IMG/VR virus record: IMGVR_UViG_3300005288_000098
Span: 1 to 37,522 of that record
Source: a virus
Length of the DNA: 37,522 bases
Reading direction: 5' to 3' (one strand)
Shown: positions 1-7,749 of the stretch, in pieces
Position numbering within the stretch: position 1 is the first letter of the stretch
Layout: each line of letters begins with the position of its first letter
Notes under the pieces: generated by a model
Told to the model about the DNA's origin: nothing
What the model saw: the letters and a program-made list of their open reading frames with translations, nothing else
Database searches by the model: none
Translations under genes and position numbers: made by a program

Positions 1-7
1 GAGCTTT

Positions 8-35
8 GCGCCCGCCACTGTGCGGGCGCTCTTTT
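8..35 (+). terminator. Intrinsic terminator downstream of the coat gene (across the end junction)
   Basis: GCGCCCGC (8-15) and GCGGGCGC (22-29) form a perfect 8-bp stem with a CACTGT loop, followed by TCTTTT. If the window is circular, this lies about 40 bases after the coat stop codon and just before the next virion gene. It would reduce, but probably not abolish, transcription from the coat gene into the tail genes. Confidence 0.75.
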
Positions 36-52
36 ACCCTTTCGGAGCCGAT

Positions 53-352
53 ATGAAGAACGCAACCATGTTGTACAAGGCCCCAGGCCCGCACGAAATC
101 CACGGCGGCAAGTTCGACACCTTGATTGTCGATGCCGACGAGGTGGAGCAGGCGCAGGCGGACGGCTGGTTTTTGACCACGCCCGAGGCGAAGGCTGCGC
201 ATACCGAGTCCATGCAACCCACCACCGCCGACAACGCACCGCCGACCCGCGCCGAACTCGAAACCAAGGCCGCCGAGCTGGGCATCGCGTTCGACAAGCG
301 CACCGCCGACAAGACGCTGGCCGGCAAGATTGCTGACGTGCTGAAGGCTTGA
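53..352 (+). CDS. Small head-associated protein with HeH/LEM-like C-terminus
   Basis: 99 residues. The ATG at 53 has CGGAG at 43-47; an upstream GTG at position 20 lies inside the terminator hairpin and was rejected. The N-terminal half (MLYKAPGPHEIHGGKFDTL) resembles small proteins often found next to coat genes in phages. The C-terminal 35 residues (RAELETKAAELGI...KTLAGKIADVL) resemble a HeH/LEM helix-extended-loop-helix motif. On a circular map the gene directly follows coat and precedes a HExxH protein and a gp4-like protein, which suggests a head completion or decoration role. The function is inferred from position; no catalytic residues are visible. Confidence 0.75.
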   Translation: MKNATMLYKAPGPHEIHGGKFDTLIVDADEVEQAQADGWFLTTPEAKAAHTESMQPTTADNAPPTRAELETKAAELGIAFDKRTADKTLAGKIADVLKA

Positions 353-353
353 T

Positions 354-755
354 GTGAAAACCTTTCGCGCCTATGCCGATGACTGGCGTGGCAAGCGTCA
401 CTTCCATGTTCATGTGCGCGTGTTTGATTCACGGCAAGCCATGCAGGAAAACATCGAGCAGGAGCATTTTGGGCCAGCACAGGATTGCCATGGTCAATGC
501 TCTGGCGTCTCGCATTACAACGCTTCAGGCAAGCTGACGGGGCGCTTTGCGGTCATGTGGCTCAACGCGCAAGACCTCAAAGCGCGCCCGGCAGAGCTTG
601 TTTCGCATGAGTGCATCCATGCGGCCATGCGCCACATGAAAAACCATGACGTTGACCTGTCTGAGATGGCCGGTGAAGAAGCCTTGTGCTACACGGCCGG
701 CAGTCTCACAAGCCAGATAAACGACCGCCTTCACAACATGGGGGTGTTTTCATGA
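354..755 (+). CDS. HExxH zincin-like putative metallopeptidase in the head-tail module
   Basis: 133 residues from a GTG start, with AAGG at 344-347. Residues 85-89 are HECIH, the HExxH zinc-binding and catalytic motif of zincin metallopeptidases. The acidic pair E108/E109 (GEEALCY) could supply a third ligand, as in gluzincin-like or SprT/ImmA-like families. The stop overlaps the ATG of the gp4-like gene (ATGA at 752-755), so it is translationally coupled to virion assembly genes. Possible roles are virion protein maturation, cell-wall or protein cleavage during entry, or an unrelated accessory protease. The motif is clear, but the substrate is unknown and no closer family is recognised. Confidence 0.8.
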   Translation: MKTFRAYADDWRGKRHFHVHVRVFDSRQAMQENIEQEHFGPAQDCHGQCSGVSHYNASGKLTGRFAVMWLNAQDLKARPAELVSHECIHAAMRHMKNHDVDLSEMAGEEALCYTAGSLTSQINDRLHNMGVFS

Positions 756-1246
756 GTTGGACCAAGCGCGAACTCGTCTGCCAGGCCTTCGAAGAGGCTG
801 GCATGGCCTCCTACGTCTTTGACCTGACCGCCGAGCAGCTGCAAAGCGCCATGCGCCGCATGGATTCGATGATGGCGACCTGGGCAGCCAAGGGCATCCA
901 ACTGGGCTATGCGATGGCGAGCGGCCCGGCGACCGGCGACCTTGACCAGCCCTCCGGCCTGCAAGCCACGGCGAACGAAGCGGTCTATCTCAACCTCGCG
1001 CTGCGCATCGCCCCGGCCTTCGGCAAGACCACCCCGCAGGGCACGGCGATTGCCGCCAAGGATGCCTATGACAGCTTGATGCTGGCCGCAGCGCAACCCC
1101 AGCCCGTGCAGATGCCGTCCAACATGCCCATCGGCGCCGGTGCGAAGTCCTGGCGCAACACCTGGCGCGGCCCATTCGCCACGCCACCCAACACCGCGCC
1201 CGTGCGAAACGACGCGGCCGGCAACCTCGATTTTCTGGAGCCTTGA
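752..1246 (+). CDS. P22 gp4-like tail accessory factor (head completion)
   Basis: 164 residues, close to the 166 of P22 gp4. The N-terminus (SWTKRELVCQAFEEAG) and the helical segment LQSAMRRMDSMMATWAAKGI match the gp4/packaged-DNA-stabilization family. That family binds the portal ring after packaging and forms the platform for the gp10-like protein. The start is the ATG in the ATGA overlap with the HExxH gene. In P22, gp4 also has weak muramidase activity, but I see nothing here that proves this. A gp10-like protein follows at 3071, as in P22, but three extra structural genes lie between the two. Confidence 0.85.
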   Translation: MSWTKRELVCQAFEEAGMASYVFDLTAEQLQSAMRRMDSMMATWAAKGIQLGYAMASGPATGDLDQPSGLQATANEAVYLNLALRIAPAFGKTTPQGTAIAAKDAYDSLMLAAAQPQPVQMPSNMPIGAGAKSWRNTWRGPFATPPNTAPVRNDAAGNLDFLEP

Positions 1247-1248
1247 GC

Positions 1249-1713
1249 ATGGCGATTCAAAATTTACCTTCCGCCGATGCCGTCAACGCCACCGACAAGC
1301 TGGCGCTGTATTCCGCATCGCTGGGCATGGACGCCGGCGTGACGCTCGCCATCCTGTTGTCCTGGCTGCGCACCGAGCTGGCTTCGGCCGGCGCGCTGGT
1401 GACGCAGTACGGCGCACCGAATGCGACCGGCTTCAGTGTGCAGGTGCTGGCCGCTGGCGATGGCCTGGGGCAAAGCGTGTGGCTGCTGCTCACGCCGCTA
1501 GCTGGTTACGCGGCCGGAACGATTGTCCTGCCCGCTGCGGCCATCTGTCAGGACCGGCAGGAGGTGCTTGTCTCCACCACGCAGGCCGTCACCACGCTGA
1601 CCATCAGCGGCAACGGCGCCACGGTCAACGGCGCGCCAACCACGCTTGCGGCCAATGCCACGTTCCGCCTCAAGTTCGATGCGGTCAATCAGTCGTGGTA
1701 CCGGGTGGGCTGA
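1249..1713 (+). CDS. Phage structural protein, unknown role
   Basis: 154 residues from the ATG at 1249, preceded by GGAG about nine bases upstream. It overlaps nothing but is only two bases from the gp4-like stop. The N-terminus (MAIQNLPSADAVNATDKLAL) begins with a helical segment. The rest is rich in Gly, Ala, Thr and Val, with alternating hydrophobic strands typical of beta-rich virion proteins, and ends NQSWYRVG. I do not recognise a characterised family. Its position between the gp4-like and gp10-like genes suggests a head decoration, collar or appendage component. Confidence 0.7.
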   Translation: MAIQNLPSADAVNATDKLALYSASLGMDAGVTLAILLSWLRTELASAGALVTQYGAPNATGFSVQVLAAGDGLGQSVWLLLTPLAGYAAGTIVLPAAAICQDRQEVLVSTTQAVTTLTISGNGATVNGAPTTLAANATFRLKFDAVNQSWYRVG

Positions 1714-1741
1714 CCGCCGAATCAAAACAACAGGATCAATC

Positions 1742-2719
1742 ATGGACATCATTGCAGTCAACAACGCCACCGGCATTGCCATGCGCTGGCGCGACAACGG
1801 CGACGGCACCTACTCGCCGGTTATCGCGGCGAATACCGGAGCCACGGCAAATCAAATCCAGGGCACGGCCGCCGATGGATCGCCAGCAGTCGGGAGCCCT
1901 GTCCAGGTGGGCGGCAAGGATGGCGCGGGCAATGCCCAGACCCTGGCTACCGACACATCGGGCAATGTGGGTGTTGGCACCGGCACGGCCGGAACCGCAG
2001 CGACCAACGTCGCGACGGTGCAGGGCATTGTTGGCGCGACGCCGGTCATCGTGGGTGGTGCGGTTGCATCCGGCGCCGCGGATTCCGGCAACCCCTTGAA
2101 GGTGGGCGGCGTTTACAACAGCACGGCGCCGACTCTTGCAACCGGCCAGCGCGGCGATGCCCAGCTGGGTACGCGCGGCAGCATGAACGTCACATTGTTC
2201 AGCCAGGACACCAATGTCTCCATTGGCGCCACATCGAACCATGTCGATGGGCTGTCGGTATCGCCGATACTCAACAAACTCTCCGTCGTCAGTGCCGGCT
2301 ATGCTTTCAACGGCACATCGCTGGACCGCCTCCGCACAGTTGGCGGCGCCGCCAACACGACGGGCGTAGGCATCGCCGCCGTGGGCATGGCGCTGCTGTC
2401 CACCAGCGACTTGACGCGCCTCGTCATCACCAACGCGGCGGCCAGCGGCAACACCACCTTGGTTGCGGCAGTAGCTGCACAGACAACCCGCGTCCACCGC
2501 CTGCGCCTGAGCGTGGCCGGGGCGTGCATCGTCAAGATCACCGATGGCGCGGGCGGCACGGTGCTGGAAACCTTCAACTTCGCCGGCAATGGCGGCGGCG
2601 TGGTTTTGGACTTGAGCGACCGCCCGTACTACAAGACGACCGCAAACACAGCCCTGGTACTCAATGTCTCGGCCGCCGTGCAGGTCGATGGCGTCCTTGA
2701 ATACGTGACGGCGGCATAA
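1742..2719 (+). CDS. Repeat-containing virion structural protein
   Basis: 325 residues; ATG at 1742 with AGGA seven bases upstream. The N-terminal third carries a recurring motif of the type G-x-P-[VL]-x-V-G-G (GSPVQVGG near residue 60, GNPLKVGG near 120) with Gly/Ala/Thr-rich strands. This is common in phage proteins that build extended beta-structured appendages or decorate capsids. The C-terminal half (TSDLTRLVITNAA...VLEYVTAA) looks like a compact beta-sandwich. It ends immediately before the next gene (TAA then ATG). A role in a head fibre or surface attachment is possible, but that is inference from composition. Confidence 0.7.
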   Translation: MDIIAVNNATGIAMRWRDNGDGTYSPVIAANTGATANQIQGTAADGSPAVGSPVQVGGKDGAGNAQTLATDTSGNVGVGTGTAGTAATNVATVQGIVGATPVIVGGAVASGAADSGNPLKVGGVYNSTAPTLATGQRGDAQLGTRGSMNVTLFSQDTNVSIGATSNHVDGLSVSPILNKLSVVSAGYAFNGTSLDRLRTVGGAANTTGVGIAAVGMALLSTSDLTRLVITNAAASGNTTLVAAVAAQTTRVHRLRLSVAGACIVKITDGAGGTVLETFNFAGNGGGVVLDLSDRPYYKTTANTALVLNVSAAVQVDGVLEYVTAA

Positions 2720-3061
2720 ATGAGCGCCATCAATGGCGGCATGGCCGTCCCCGTCGAAATGCGCCGGCTCACGGGCATCACATCGGCCAGCACGCTGACG
2801 CTGCCCGCTGGCTACATGCTGCGCTCGATTGCGGCCAGGGCCAACAACGCCAACGCCGTGACGGGTGGCCTCAAGGTCGGCACCACGCTGGGCGGGGTTG
2901 ACGTGCTGGCCGCGCTGGCGCTGGCTGGCAGTGCGCTATCCACCGGCACCGCCCTGATCGGCGCCGTTTCCGCTGCCGACCGCACGATTTATGTTGATGC
3001 GGTCGTCGCCTGGAATTCGGCGAATGTCGATCTGGCGTTTGTGATGGTCAAGGTTTTCTGA
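2720..3061 (+). CDS. Small virion structural protein
   Basis: 113 residues, starting at the base after the previous stop codon. It is Ala/Gly/Val-rich and beta-strand-like (STLTLPAGYMLRSIAARANN, VDVLAALALAG, VDLAFVMVKVF), with no signal peptide or convincing membrane segment. In general character it resembles the small beta-rich protein at 4850-5206, so both may be structural decoration proteins. No family is recognised. The tight coupling to the repeat-rich protein upstream suggests that the two act together, perhaps as the fibre and cap of one appendage. Confidence 0.65.
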   Translation: MSAINGGMAVPVEMRRLTGITSASTLTLPAGYMLRSIAARANNANAVTGGLKVGTTLGGVDVLAALALAGSALSTGTALIGAVSAADRTIYVDAVVAWNSANVDLAFVMVKVF

Positions 3062-3070
3062 CGGCGACAC

Positions 3071-4474
3071 ATGCAAATACCAATAATTTCAGGGGTTTTT
3101 GCTGACGGCTCGGCCGACTTCCGCACTATCTACCCGAGAAATCTGATTCCCTTGCCGAAAGAGCAGGGGATTTCCAAGGGCTACCTGCGCCCCGGCGAGG
3201 GCTTGGTCGAGTTCGCCACCGGCGCGCCCGGCATTGACCGGGGCGGTATCGCGTGGAACGGGCAATGCTACCGCGTCATGGGCTCCAAGCTGTGCCGCAT
3301 CAGCGAAGCCGGAACCATCACGGAGCTCGGCGATGTGGGCGCCGGTGGGCTGGTCACGATGGATTATTCGTTTGACCGGCTGGGCATTGCATCGAATGGC
3401 AATCTCTATTACTGGAATGGCGCGACGCTGGCGCAGGTGACCGATGTGGATCTGGGTGTCTGCCTGGATATTCAGTGGGCCGATGGCTACTGGATATCCA
3501 CCGATGGCACCAGCCTCGTCGTGACCGAGCTGAACGACCCGTTTGCCGTCAATCCGCTCAAATACGGCTCCAGCGAGGCCGACCCGGACCCGGTCAAGGC
3601 ATTGCTCAAGCTGCGCAACGAGATTTATGCCGTCAACAGGTACACCACGGAGGTGTTCGACAACATCGGCGGCAGCGGCTTTCCGTTCCAGCGCATTCCT
3701 GGCGCGCTGGTGGAGGTGGGTGCAGTCGGCACGCACATGGCCTGCCTCTACGGCGGTGCGGTTGTGGTGGTGGGCTCGGCGCGAAACAGCCCGCCCGGCG
3801 TGCACCTGGTGGGCGGCGGCGAGGCTCTGCCCATTTCCACCGCCGAAATCGACCAGCTGCTCGAAAGCTACACCGAGGCCGAGTTGTCGGCCTGTTTGCT
3901 GGAGACGCGCACCTTTCGCAAGCGCCAGCAGCTCTACCTGCACCTTCCCGACCGCACGATGGTCTACGACCTTGCTGTCAGCAAGGAAGTCGGGCAGCAG
4001 GTGTGGGTCGAGCTGGGCAGCTCCGTGCTGGACCATGTGCAGTACCGTGCGCAGAACTGGGTCTGGTGCTACAACCAGTGGATTTTCGGCGACCCGCAGG
4101 CCGCGCGCCTGGGTACGCCCTCCGACACGCTGGGCAGCCACTACGGCGAGCTGATAGGCTGGGAATTCTCGACGGCCATGCTCTACAACGCAGGCATGGG
4201 CGCCATCATCCACGAGCTGGAGCTTGTCTGCCTGCCGGGCCGCGTGCAGTTTGCCGATGATCCGGTGATCTGGACCAGCTACAGCGTGGACGGCGAGACC
4301 TGGAGCCAGGAAAAGCCGATCAGCGCAGGCAAGCAGGGCGAGCGCACCAAGCGCCTGCGCTGGCTGCAGCAGGGGCCGTGGGCCAACTACCGGATGCAGA
4401 AATTCCGGGGCAACAGCGATGCGCACCTGTCCTTCGCGCGCCTCGAGGCGCAGGTGGAGCCGCTCAGTGTCTGA
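3071..4474 (+). CDS. P22 gp10-like packaged DNA stabilization / tail hub protein
   Basis: 467 residues; P22 gp10 has 472. The N-terminus (YPRNLIPLPKEQGISKGYLRPGEGL) and repeated blades containing RVMGSKL, DRLGIASNGNLYYW and ISTDGTSLVV follow the beta-propeller-like plan of gp10. The middle contains TAEIDQLLESYTEAEL and LYLHLPDRTMVYD, which correspond to similar stretches in gp10 (IRSYTAEEM, IIHLPRHVLVYD). In P22, gp10 joins the gp4 ring and the needle, plugs the portal and holds DNA in the filled head. No strong ribosome site is seen before the ATG at 3071; translation may depend on coupling with upstream genes. Confidence 0.88.
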   Translation: MQIPIISGVFADGSADFRTIYPRNLIPLPKEQGISKGYLRPGEGLVEFATGAPGIDRGGIAWNGQCYRVMGSKLCRISEAGTITELGDVGAGGLVTMDYSFDRLGIASNGNLYYWNGATLAQVTDVDLGVCLDIQWADGYWISTDGTSLVVTELNDPFAVNPLKYGSSEADPDPVKALLKLRNEIYAVNRYTTEVFDNIGGSGFPFQRIPGALVEVGAVGTHMACLYGGAVVVVGSARNSPPGVHLVGGGEALPISTAEIDQLLESYTEAELSACLLETRTFRKRQQLYLHLPDRTMVYDLAVSKEVGQQVWVELGSSVLDHVQYRAQNWVWCYNQWIFGDPQAARLGTPSDTLGSHYGELIGWEFSTAMLYNAGMGAIIHELELVCLPGRVQFADDPVIWTSYSVDGETWSQEKPISAGKQGERTKRLRWLQQGPWANYRMQKFRGNSDAHLSFARLEAQVEPLSV

Positions 4475-4853
4475 GGTCGTCACGCGGCGCGTCACGCGCG
4501 ACAAGCTGGCCGCCGTCTTCAAGTCGCATGAACTGGTCAAGCTGGTCGAAAGCCTGACGCAGGATGTGACGCAGACGCTTCCCGATCGCAGCGATGCCGC
4601 GCAGGCCGCCGCAGACGCTGCTCAAGATGCCGCCAATGCCGCCAGGGATGACGCCGCCGCCGCGCAGGCCGATGCAGACGCCGCGCAAAATGCCGCCGAT
4701 ACCGCCCAGGCCACGGCCACCGCAGCGATGGAGCGCGCCGATGCCTTGTCGCTGGGCATCTTTTTACGGCCTGCGCCGCCAGCGCCGCCAGCCATCCCGG
4801 CCAATGACGCCCAAGCCATCCTGGCCAACCGTGTTTTCAGGAGCCTCGCATGA
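4467..4853 (+). CDS. Ala-rich coiled-coil protein, candidate tail needle
   Basis: 128 residues from GTG 4467, overlapping the gp10-like stop by eight bases, with GGAG upstream. Residues about 35-90 are an uninterrupted Ala/Asp/Gln heptad-like stretch (DAAQAAADAAQDAANAARD) typical of a trimeric coiled coil. A Pro/Ala linker (PAPPAPPAIPA) and a short C-terminal helix follow. In P22 the gene after gp10 is the needle gp26, a 233-residue trimeric coiled-coil plug. This protein is much shorter but has the right position and architecture. Assignment as a needle analogue is inference; a chaperone or tail-shaft adaptor is the alternative. Confidence 0.7.
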   Translation: MSEVVTRRVTRDKLAAVFKSHELVKLVESLTQDVTQTLPDRSDAAQAAADAAQDAANAARDDAAAAQADADAAQNAADTAQATATAAMERADALSLGIFLRPAPPAPPAIPANDAQAILANRVFRSLA

Positions 4854-5206
4854 CCACTTTTTCACGCCTTTTGCTGTCCGGCAGCACCAGCGGCAAGCCC
4901 ATCCCGGTGGCCGCCACCGCCACGCCCGGCACGCTGCTGCATACCGCCGTCGCGGGCGCCGATGCCTTTGACGAGGTGTATCTGTACGCCGCAAATGTTA
5001 CCGGCGCGGCCGTCGCGCTGACCGTGGAATGGGGTGGCGTGACCGACCCCGGCGACCTGCTGGTCAAGCAGTACAGCATCCCGGCCAATTCCGGCCCGGT
5101 GGCGATTGCCGTAGGCCAGTCGGTCAATGGCGGGTTGGTGGTGCGCGCCTTTGCGGCAGCGGCCAATGCCATTACGGCCACGGGCTGGGTGAATCGCATC
5201 GGTTGA
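4850..5206 (+). CDS. Small beta-rich structural protein
   Basis: 118 residues; its ATG overlaps the preceding stop (ATGA at 4850-4853). Sequence such as VYLYAANVTGAAVALTVEWG and NGGLVVRAFAAAANAITATG suggests an all-beta fold. It contains no cysteines and no catalytic motif. It may be a decoration or tip protein working with the coiled-coil gene upstream. It is the last gene of a tightly overlapping run; an AT-rich intergenic region with a promoter-like sequence follows. Confidence 0.68.
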   Translation: MTTFSRLLLSGSTSGKPIPVAATATPGTLLHTAVAGADAFDEVYLYAANVTGAAVALTVEWGGVTDPGDLLVKQYSIPANSGPVAIAVGQSVNGGLVVRAFAAAANAITATGWVNRIG

Positions 5207-5216
5207 ATATATTGAA

Positions 5217-5264
5217 TTGATTTTCGATAACTTCTAATTATAATTGGTTACCCCGAAATAGGGG
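5217..5264 (+). promoter_or_regulatory. Sigma-70-like promoter and 5' hairpin before the cupin/ejection genes
   Basis: TTGATT (5217-5222), a 16-bp spacer and a perfect TATAAT (5239-5244) sit in an AT-rich island between otherwise tightly packed virion genes. The predicted leader of about 65 bases begins with CCCC-GAAATA-GGGG (5251-5264), a small hairpin, and ends with GGAAGGGAG before the ATG at 5316. This suggests independent expression of the cupin and ejection genes. It has not been tested. Confidence 0.6.
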
Positions 5265-5315
5265 CAGCTGAGCAACGCGCAGCCAGCGGCGCATCCAACC
5301 CCGGAAGGGAGATGC

Positions 5316-5741
5316 ATGACCGCCATTGCCACCGCTCGCGACAAGATCAATCACTTCGAGGCGCTCAACCTTGAGCGCCCGCAGATTGACCTGCAGACCA
5401 CGCATCACCTCGTCAACGGCATCTATGCACGGACCATCTTTGTCCCCAAGGGTGCGGCGCTGACGGGTGCGGCCAACAAACACGAACACCTCAACATCTA
5501 CGACGGCGACATCACCGTCTGGACCGAAGCGGGCGAGCAGCGCATCACCGGGCGCGGCCTGCTGGTCGGGCACCCCGGCAGCAAGCGAGCCGGCTTTGCG
5601 CACGCCGATACCTGGTGGACCACGATCCACGCCACCAGCGAAACCGACATTCAAAAAATCGAAGACGAGATGACCGACGAGGCCGAGCAGCTTCAGACCC
5701 GTCAGGCGCTCGGCTTCGAGCAAACCACACTGGAGGCCTGA
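5316..5741 (+). CDS. Cupin-like phage protein
   Basis: 141 residues; ATG 5316 follows the strong ribosome site GGAAGGGAG. The segment FVPKGAALTGAANKHEHLNI, followed by GDITVWTEAGEQRITG and GLLVGHPGSKRAGFAHADTW, has the two-motif pattern of a small cupin barrel with HEH and a later His as possible metal ligands. It heads its own promoter unit and runs into the ejection protein genes through a TGATG overlap. In related phages cupin-like proteins appear near tail genes without a defined function. A structural scaffold, metal-binding or sugar-related role is possible. The C-terminal 30 residues form an acidic helix (ETDIQKIEDEMTDEAEQLQ). Confidence 0.72.
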   Translation: MTAIATARDKINHFEALNLERPQIDLQTTHHLVNGIYARTIFVPKGAALTGAANKHEHLNIYDGDITVWTEAGEQRITGRGLLVGHPGSKRAGFAHADTWWTTIHATSETDIQKIEDEMTDEAEQLQTRQALGFEQTTLEA

Positions 5742-6457
5742 TGGCACTTGGAATCAGCGCGGCCACCTGGGCCGGAATCGGGGCCATCGGCAGTGTCGGC
5801 GTCGGCCTCTACGGCGCCAGCCAGGCGGGCGATGCGGCAGCAGGGGCGAATGCGGCCACGCAAGCGGGCAACCAAGCCGCAATGGCCGAGCAACAGCGCC
5901 AGTTTGACGCAATTCAAAAGCTGCTCTCGCCCTACGTCAATGCAGGCACGGGCGCGCTGGCCGGCCAGCAGAACTTGCTTGGCTTGAACGGCAATGGCGC
6001 GCAGCAAGGCGCCATCAACGGCATCAAGGGATCGCCGGCCTACACGTCGGCCCTGAGGGCTGGCGAAAACTCCATCCTGCAAAACGCCAGCGCCACGGGT
6101 GGCCTGCGCGGCGGCAACGTGCAATCAGCCTTGAGTCAGTTCAGCCCGCAATTGCTGACGCAGCTGATCCAGCAGCAGTACAGCAACCTGGGCGGCCTGT
6201 CGAGCATGGGCCAGAACGCGGCGGCTGGCGTCGGCAATGCCGGAATGAGCGCCGGCAACAACATCAGCAACCTGCTGTCTGCCAATGGACAGAGTGGTGC
6301 GGCAAGCATCCTGGCGCAGGGTCAGGCGTCGGCAGGCGGCCTGAATTCGCTGCTGGGCGGCATCGGCGCCATGGGCGGGCTTGCCCGGTACAACGGCGGC
6401 GGCGCAGCCAACTCGGGCGGCCTGATGGGTGATCTGGCTTCCTACGGAGTTTTCTGA
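5741..6457 (+). CDS. Ejection (DNA transfer) protein, gp7-like position
   Basis: 238 residues; ATG 5741 shares a base with the upstream stop (TGATG), with GGAGG upstream. The N-terminus is a glycine-zipper-like hydrophobic stretch (WAGIGAIGSVGVGLYGASQAG) followed by Ala/Gln-rich helix and Gly/Asn/Ser-rich sequence. This is the usual character of P22-type internal proteins that leave the virion and form a channel across the envelope. It is the first of three consecutive genes in the position of P22 genes 7, 20 and 16. Sequence identity to P22 gp7 cannot be judged by eye; the call rests on composition, order and coupling. Confidence 0.75.
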   Translation: MALGISAATWAGIGAIGSVGVGLYGASQAGDAAAGANAATQAGNQAAMAEQQRQFDAIQKLLSPYVNAGTGALAGQQNLLGLNGNGAQQGAINGIKGSPAYTSALRAGENSILQNASATGGLRGGNVQSALSQFSPQLLTQLIQQQYSNLGGLSSMGQNAAAGVGNAGMSAGNNISNLLSANGQSGAASILAQGQASAGGLNSLLGGIGAMGGLARYNGGGAANSGGLMGDLASYGVF

Positions 6458-7749
6458 TGGCACTTCCTAACTATTCCATTGACGTGGGCAACCCGTTTCA
6501 GTCGCTGGCCTCGGGCTACACGCTGGGCGCGGGCATCCGCGACGACCAGGCCAAGCAGCAGCAATTGGCGCTTGCGCAGCAGCAGCAGCAGCAGATGCGG
6601 CAGGACTTCATGCGCGTGTCCATGAGTCCCGCATCCACGCCGGCCGACTATGCCCGCCTGACGCTGCAGTACCCGGCCTTCAAGGATCAGCTCAAGCAGG
6701 CGAGCGAGATGCACACGGAGGACCAGAAGACCAACAACGTGCAGTACGGCACGCAGGTCTATGCGGCCCTCACGAACGGCTCGCCCGACATCGCCAAGCA
6801 GCTGATCGAGCGGCGCATCACGGCCCTGAAAAACAGCGGAGACGAAAAAGGCGCGCAGCAGGCGTCCATCTGGAGCCAGATCATCGACCAGAATCCGGTA
6901 CTGGCGCGCAACATGATCGGCACATCGCTGGTGGCGCATGACGAGAAGCTGGCCGGCAGCCTGGCGGCGCTCGGCGGCGAGCAGCGCAACGAAGCGAAGG
7001 CGCCCGGCGAACTCGCAAAAACCAACGCCGAGGCCGGCATCAAGACCGTGGAGGCGGCTAATGCCCCGACCAAGACCGCGCTTGAGAATCAGGCCGCCGC
7101 CAACAAGGCGCGAATCGACGACCTCAATGTCCAGATCAGCCAGGCCAACAGCGAGACGCAGCGCGGGCAGTTGATCCTGGAGCGCGACAAGCTGACGGCT
7201 GCGCAGACCGAAAAGAGCCGTGATGCAGGCGCATCCGCTCAGGACGCAATGGATTCGGCCAATGCACTGATTGCGCAGATCAAGGGCGTGCAGAACCATC
7301 CCGGCCTGGATGCCGGTACTGGCACCATGAGCGGTATCCGCTCCTACTTCAACAGCACCGATGCCAACGATTTCCGCAAGGCAGTCGAGGGCCTGAAGTC
7401 CCCGGTGTTCCTGAACGAGCTGGGCAAACTCAAGGCGGCCGGCATCACGCTCGGGCAAGTCACCGAGGTTGAAGGTAAAAAGCTGGAGCAGCGGATTGCC
7501 AATCTCGACCCCGACCAGTCAACCCCGGCATTCAAAAACCAGGTTGGCGTGCTGCTCAAGGATACGGAGCAGTTCATCAAGAAAATCACGGCATCGGGCA
7601 AGCTGCCCACGACAGGCGGTGCGTTCGTGGCGAATCACCCCAAGTTCGGGCAGGTCAAGGAAAGCGATATCAATCGCTTGCTGACGCAGTTCCCCGGCGC
7701 CACCCGTGAGCAGGTGCTGCAGTACCTGAGCCAGACGGGCGGCAAGTGA
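6457..7749 (+). CDS. Ejection (DNA transfer) protein, gp20-like position
   Basis: 430 residues (P22 gp20 has 471). ATG 6457 overlaps the previous stop as TGATG. It is mostly alpha-helical, with a Gln tract near residues 30-47 encoded by repeated CAG codons, and long helices rich in Ala, Gln, Lys and Glu. The C-terminal part (ANDFRKAVEGLKSPVFLNEL...LSQTGGK) resembles helical internal virion proteins. Position between the gp7-like and gp16-like genes supports a role in the trans-envelope DNA conduit. Confidence 0.78.
   Translation: MALPNYSIDVGNPFQSLASGYTLGAGIRDDQAKQQQLALAQQQQQQMRQDFMRVSMSPASTPADYARLTLQYPAFKDQLKQASEMHTEDQKTNNVQYGTQVYAALTNGSPDIAKQLIERRITALKNSGDEKGAQQASIWSQIIDQNPVLARNMIGTSLVAHDEKLAGSLAALGGEQRNEAKAPGELAKTNAEAGIKTVEAANAPTKTALENQAAANKARIDDLNVQISQANSETQRGQLILERDKLTAAQTEKSRDAGASAQDAMDSANALIAQIKGVQNHPGLDAGTGTMSGIRSYFNSTDANDFRKAVEGLKSPVFLNELGKLKAAGITLGQVTEVEGKKLEQRIANLDPDQSTPAFKNQVGVLLKDTEQFIKKITASGKLPTTGGAFVANHPKFGQVKESDINRLLTQFPGATREQVLQYLSQTGGK

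Noticed and set aside
3089-4540. Minus-strand open frame opposite the gp10-like gene (about 480 codons)
   Set aside because: Same reason: antisense to a clearly recognised gene, with no start signal.
6541-6600. CAG repeat run resembling a microsatellite or array
   Set aside because: It encodes a glutamine tract in the helical ejection protein, in frame; no spacer structure.
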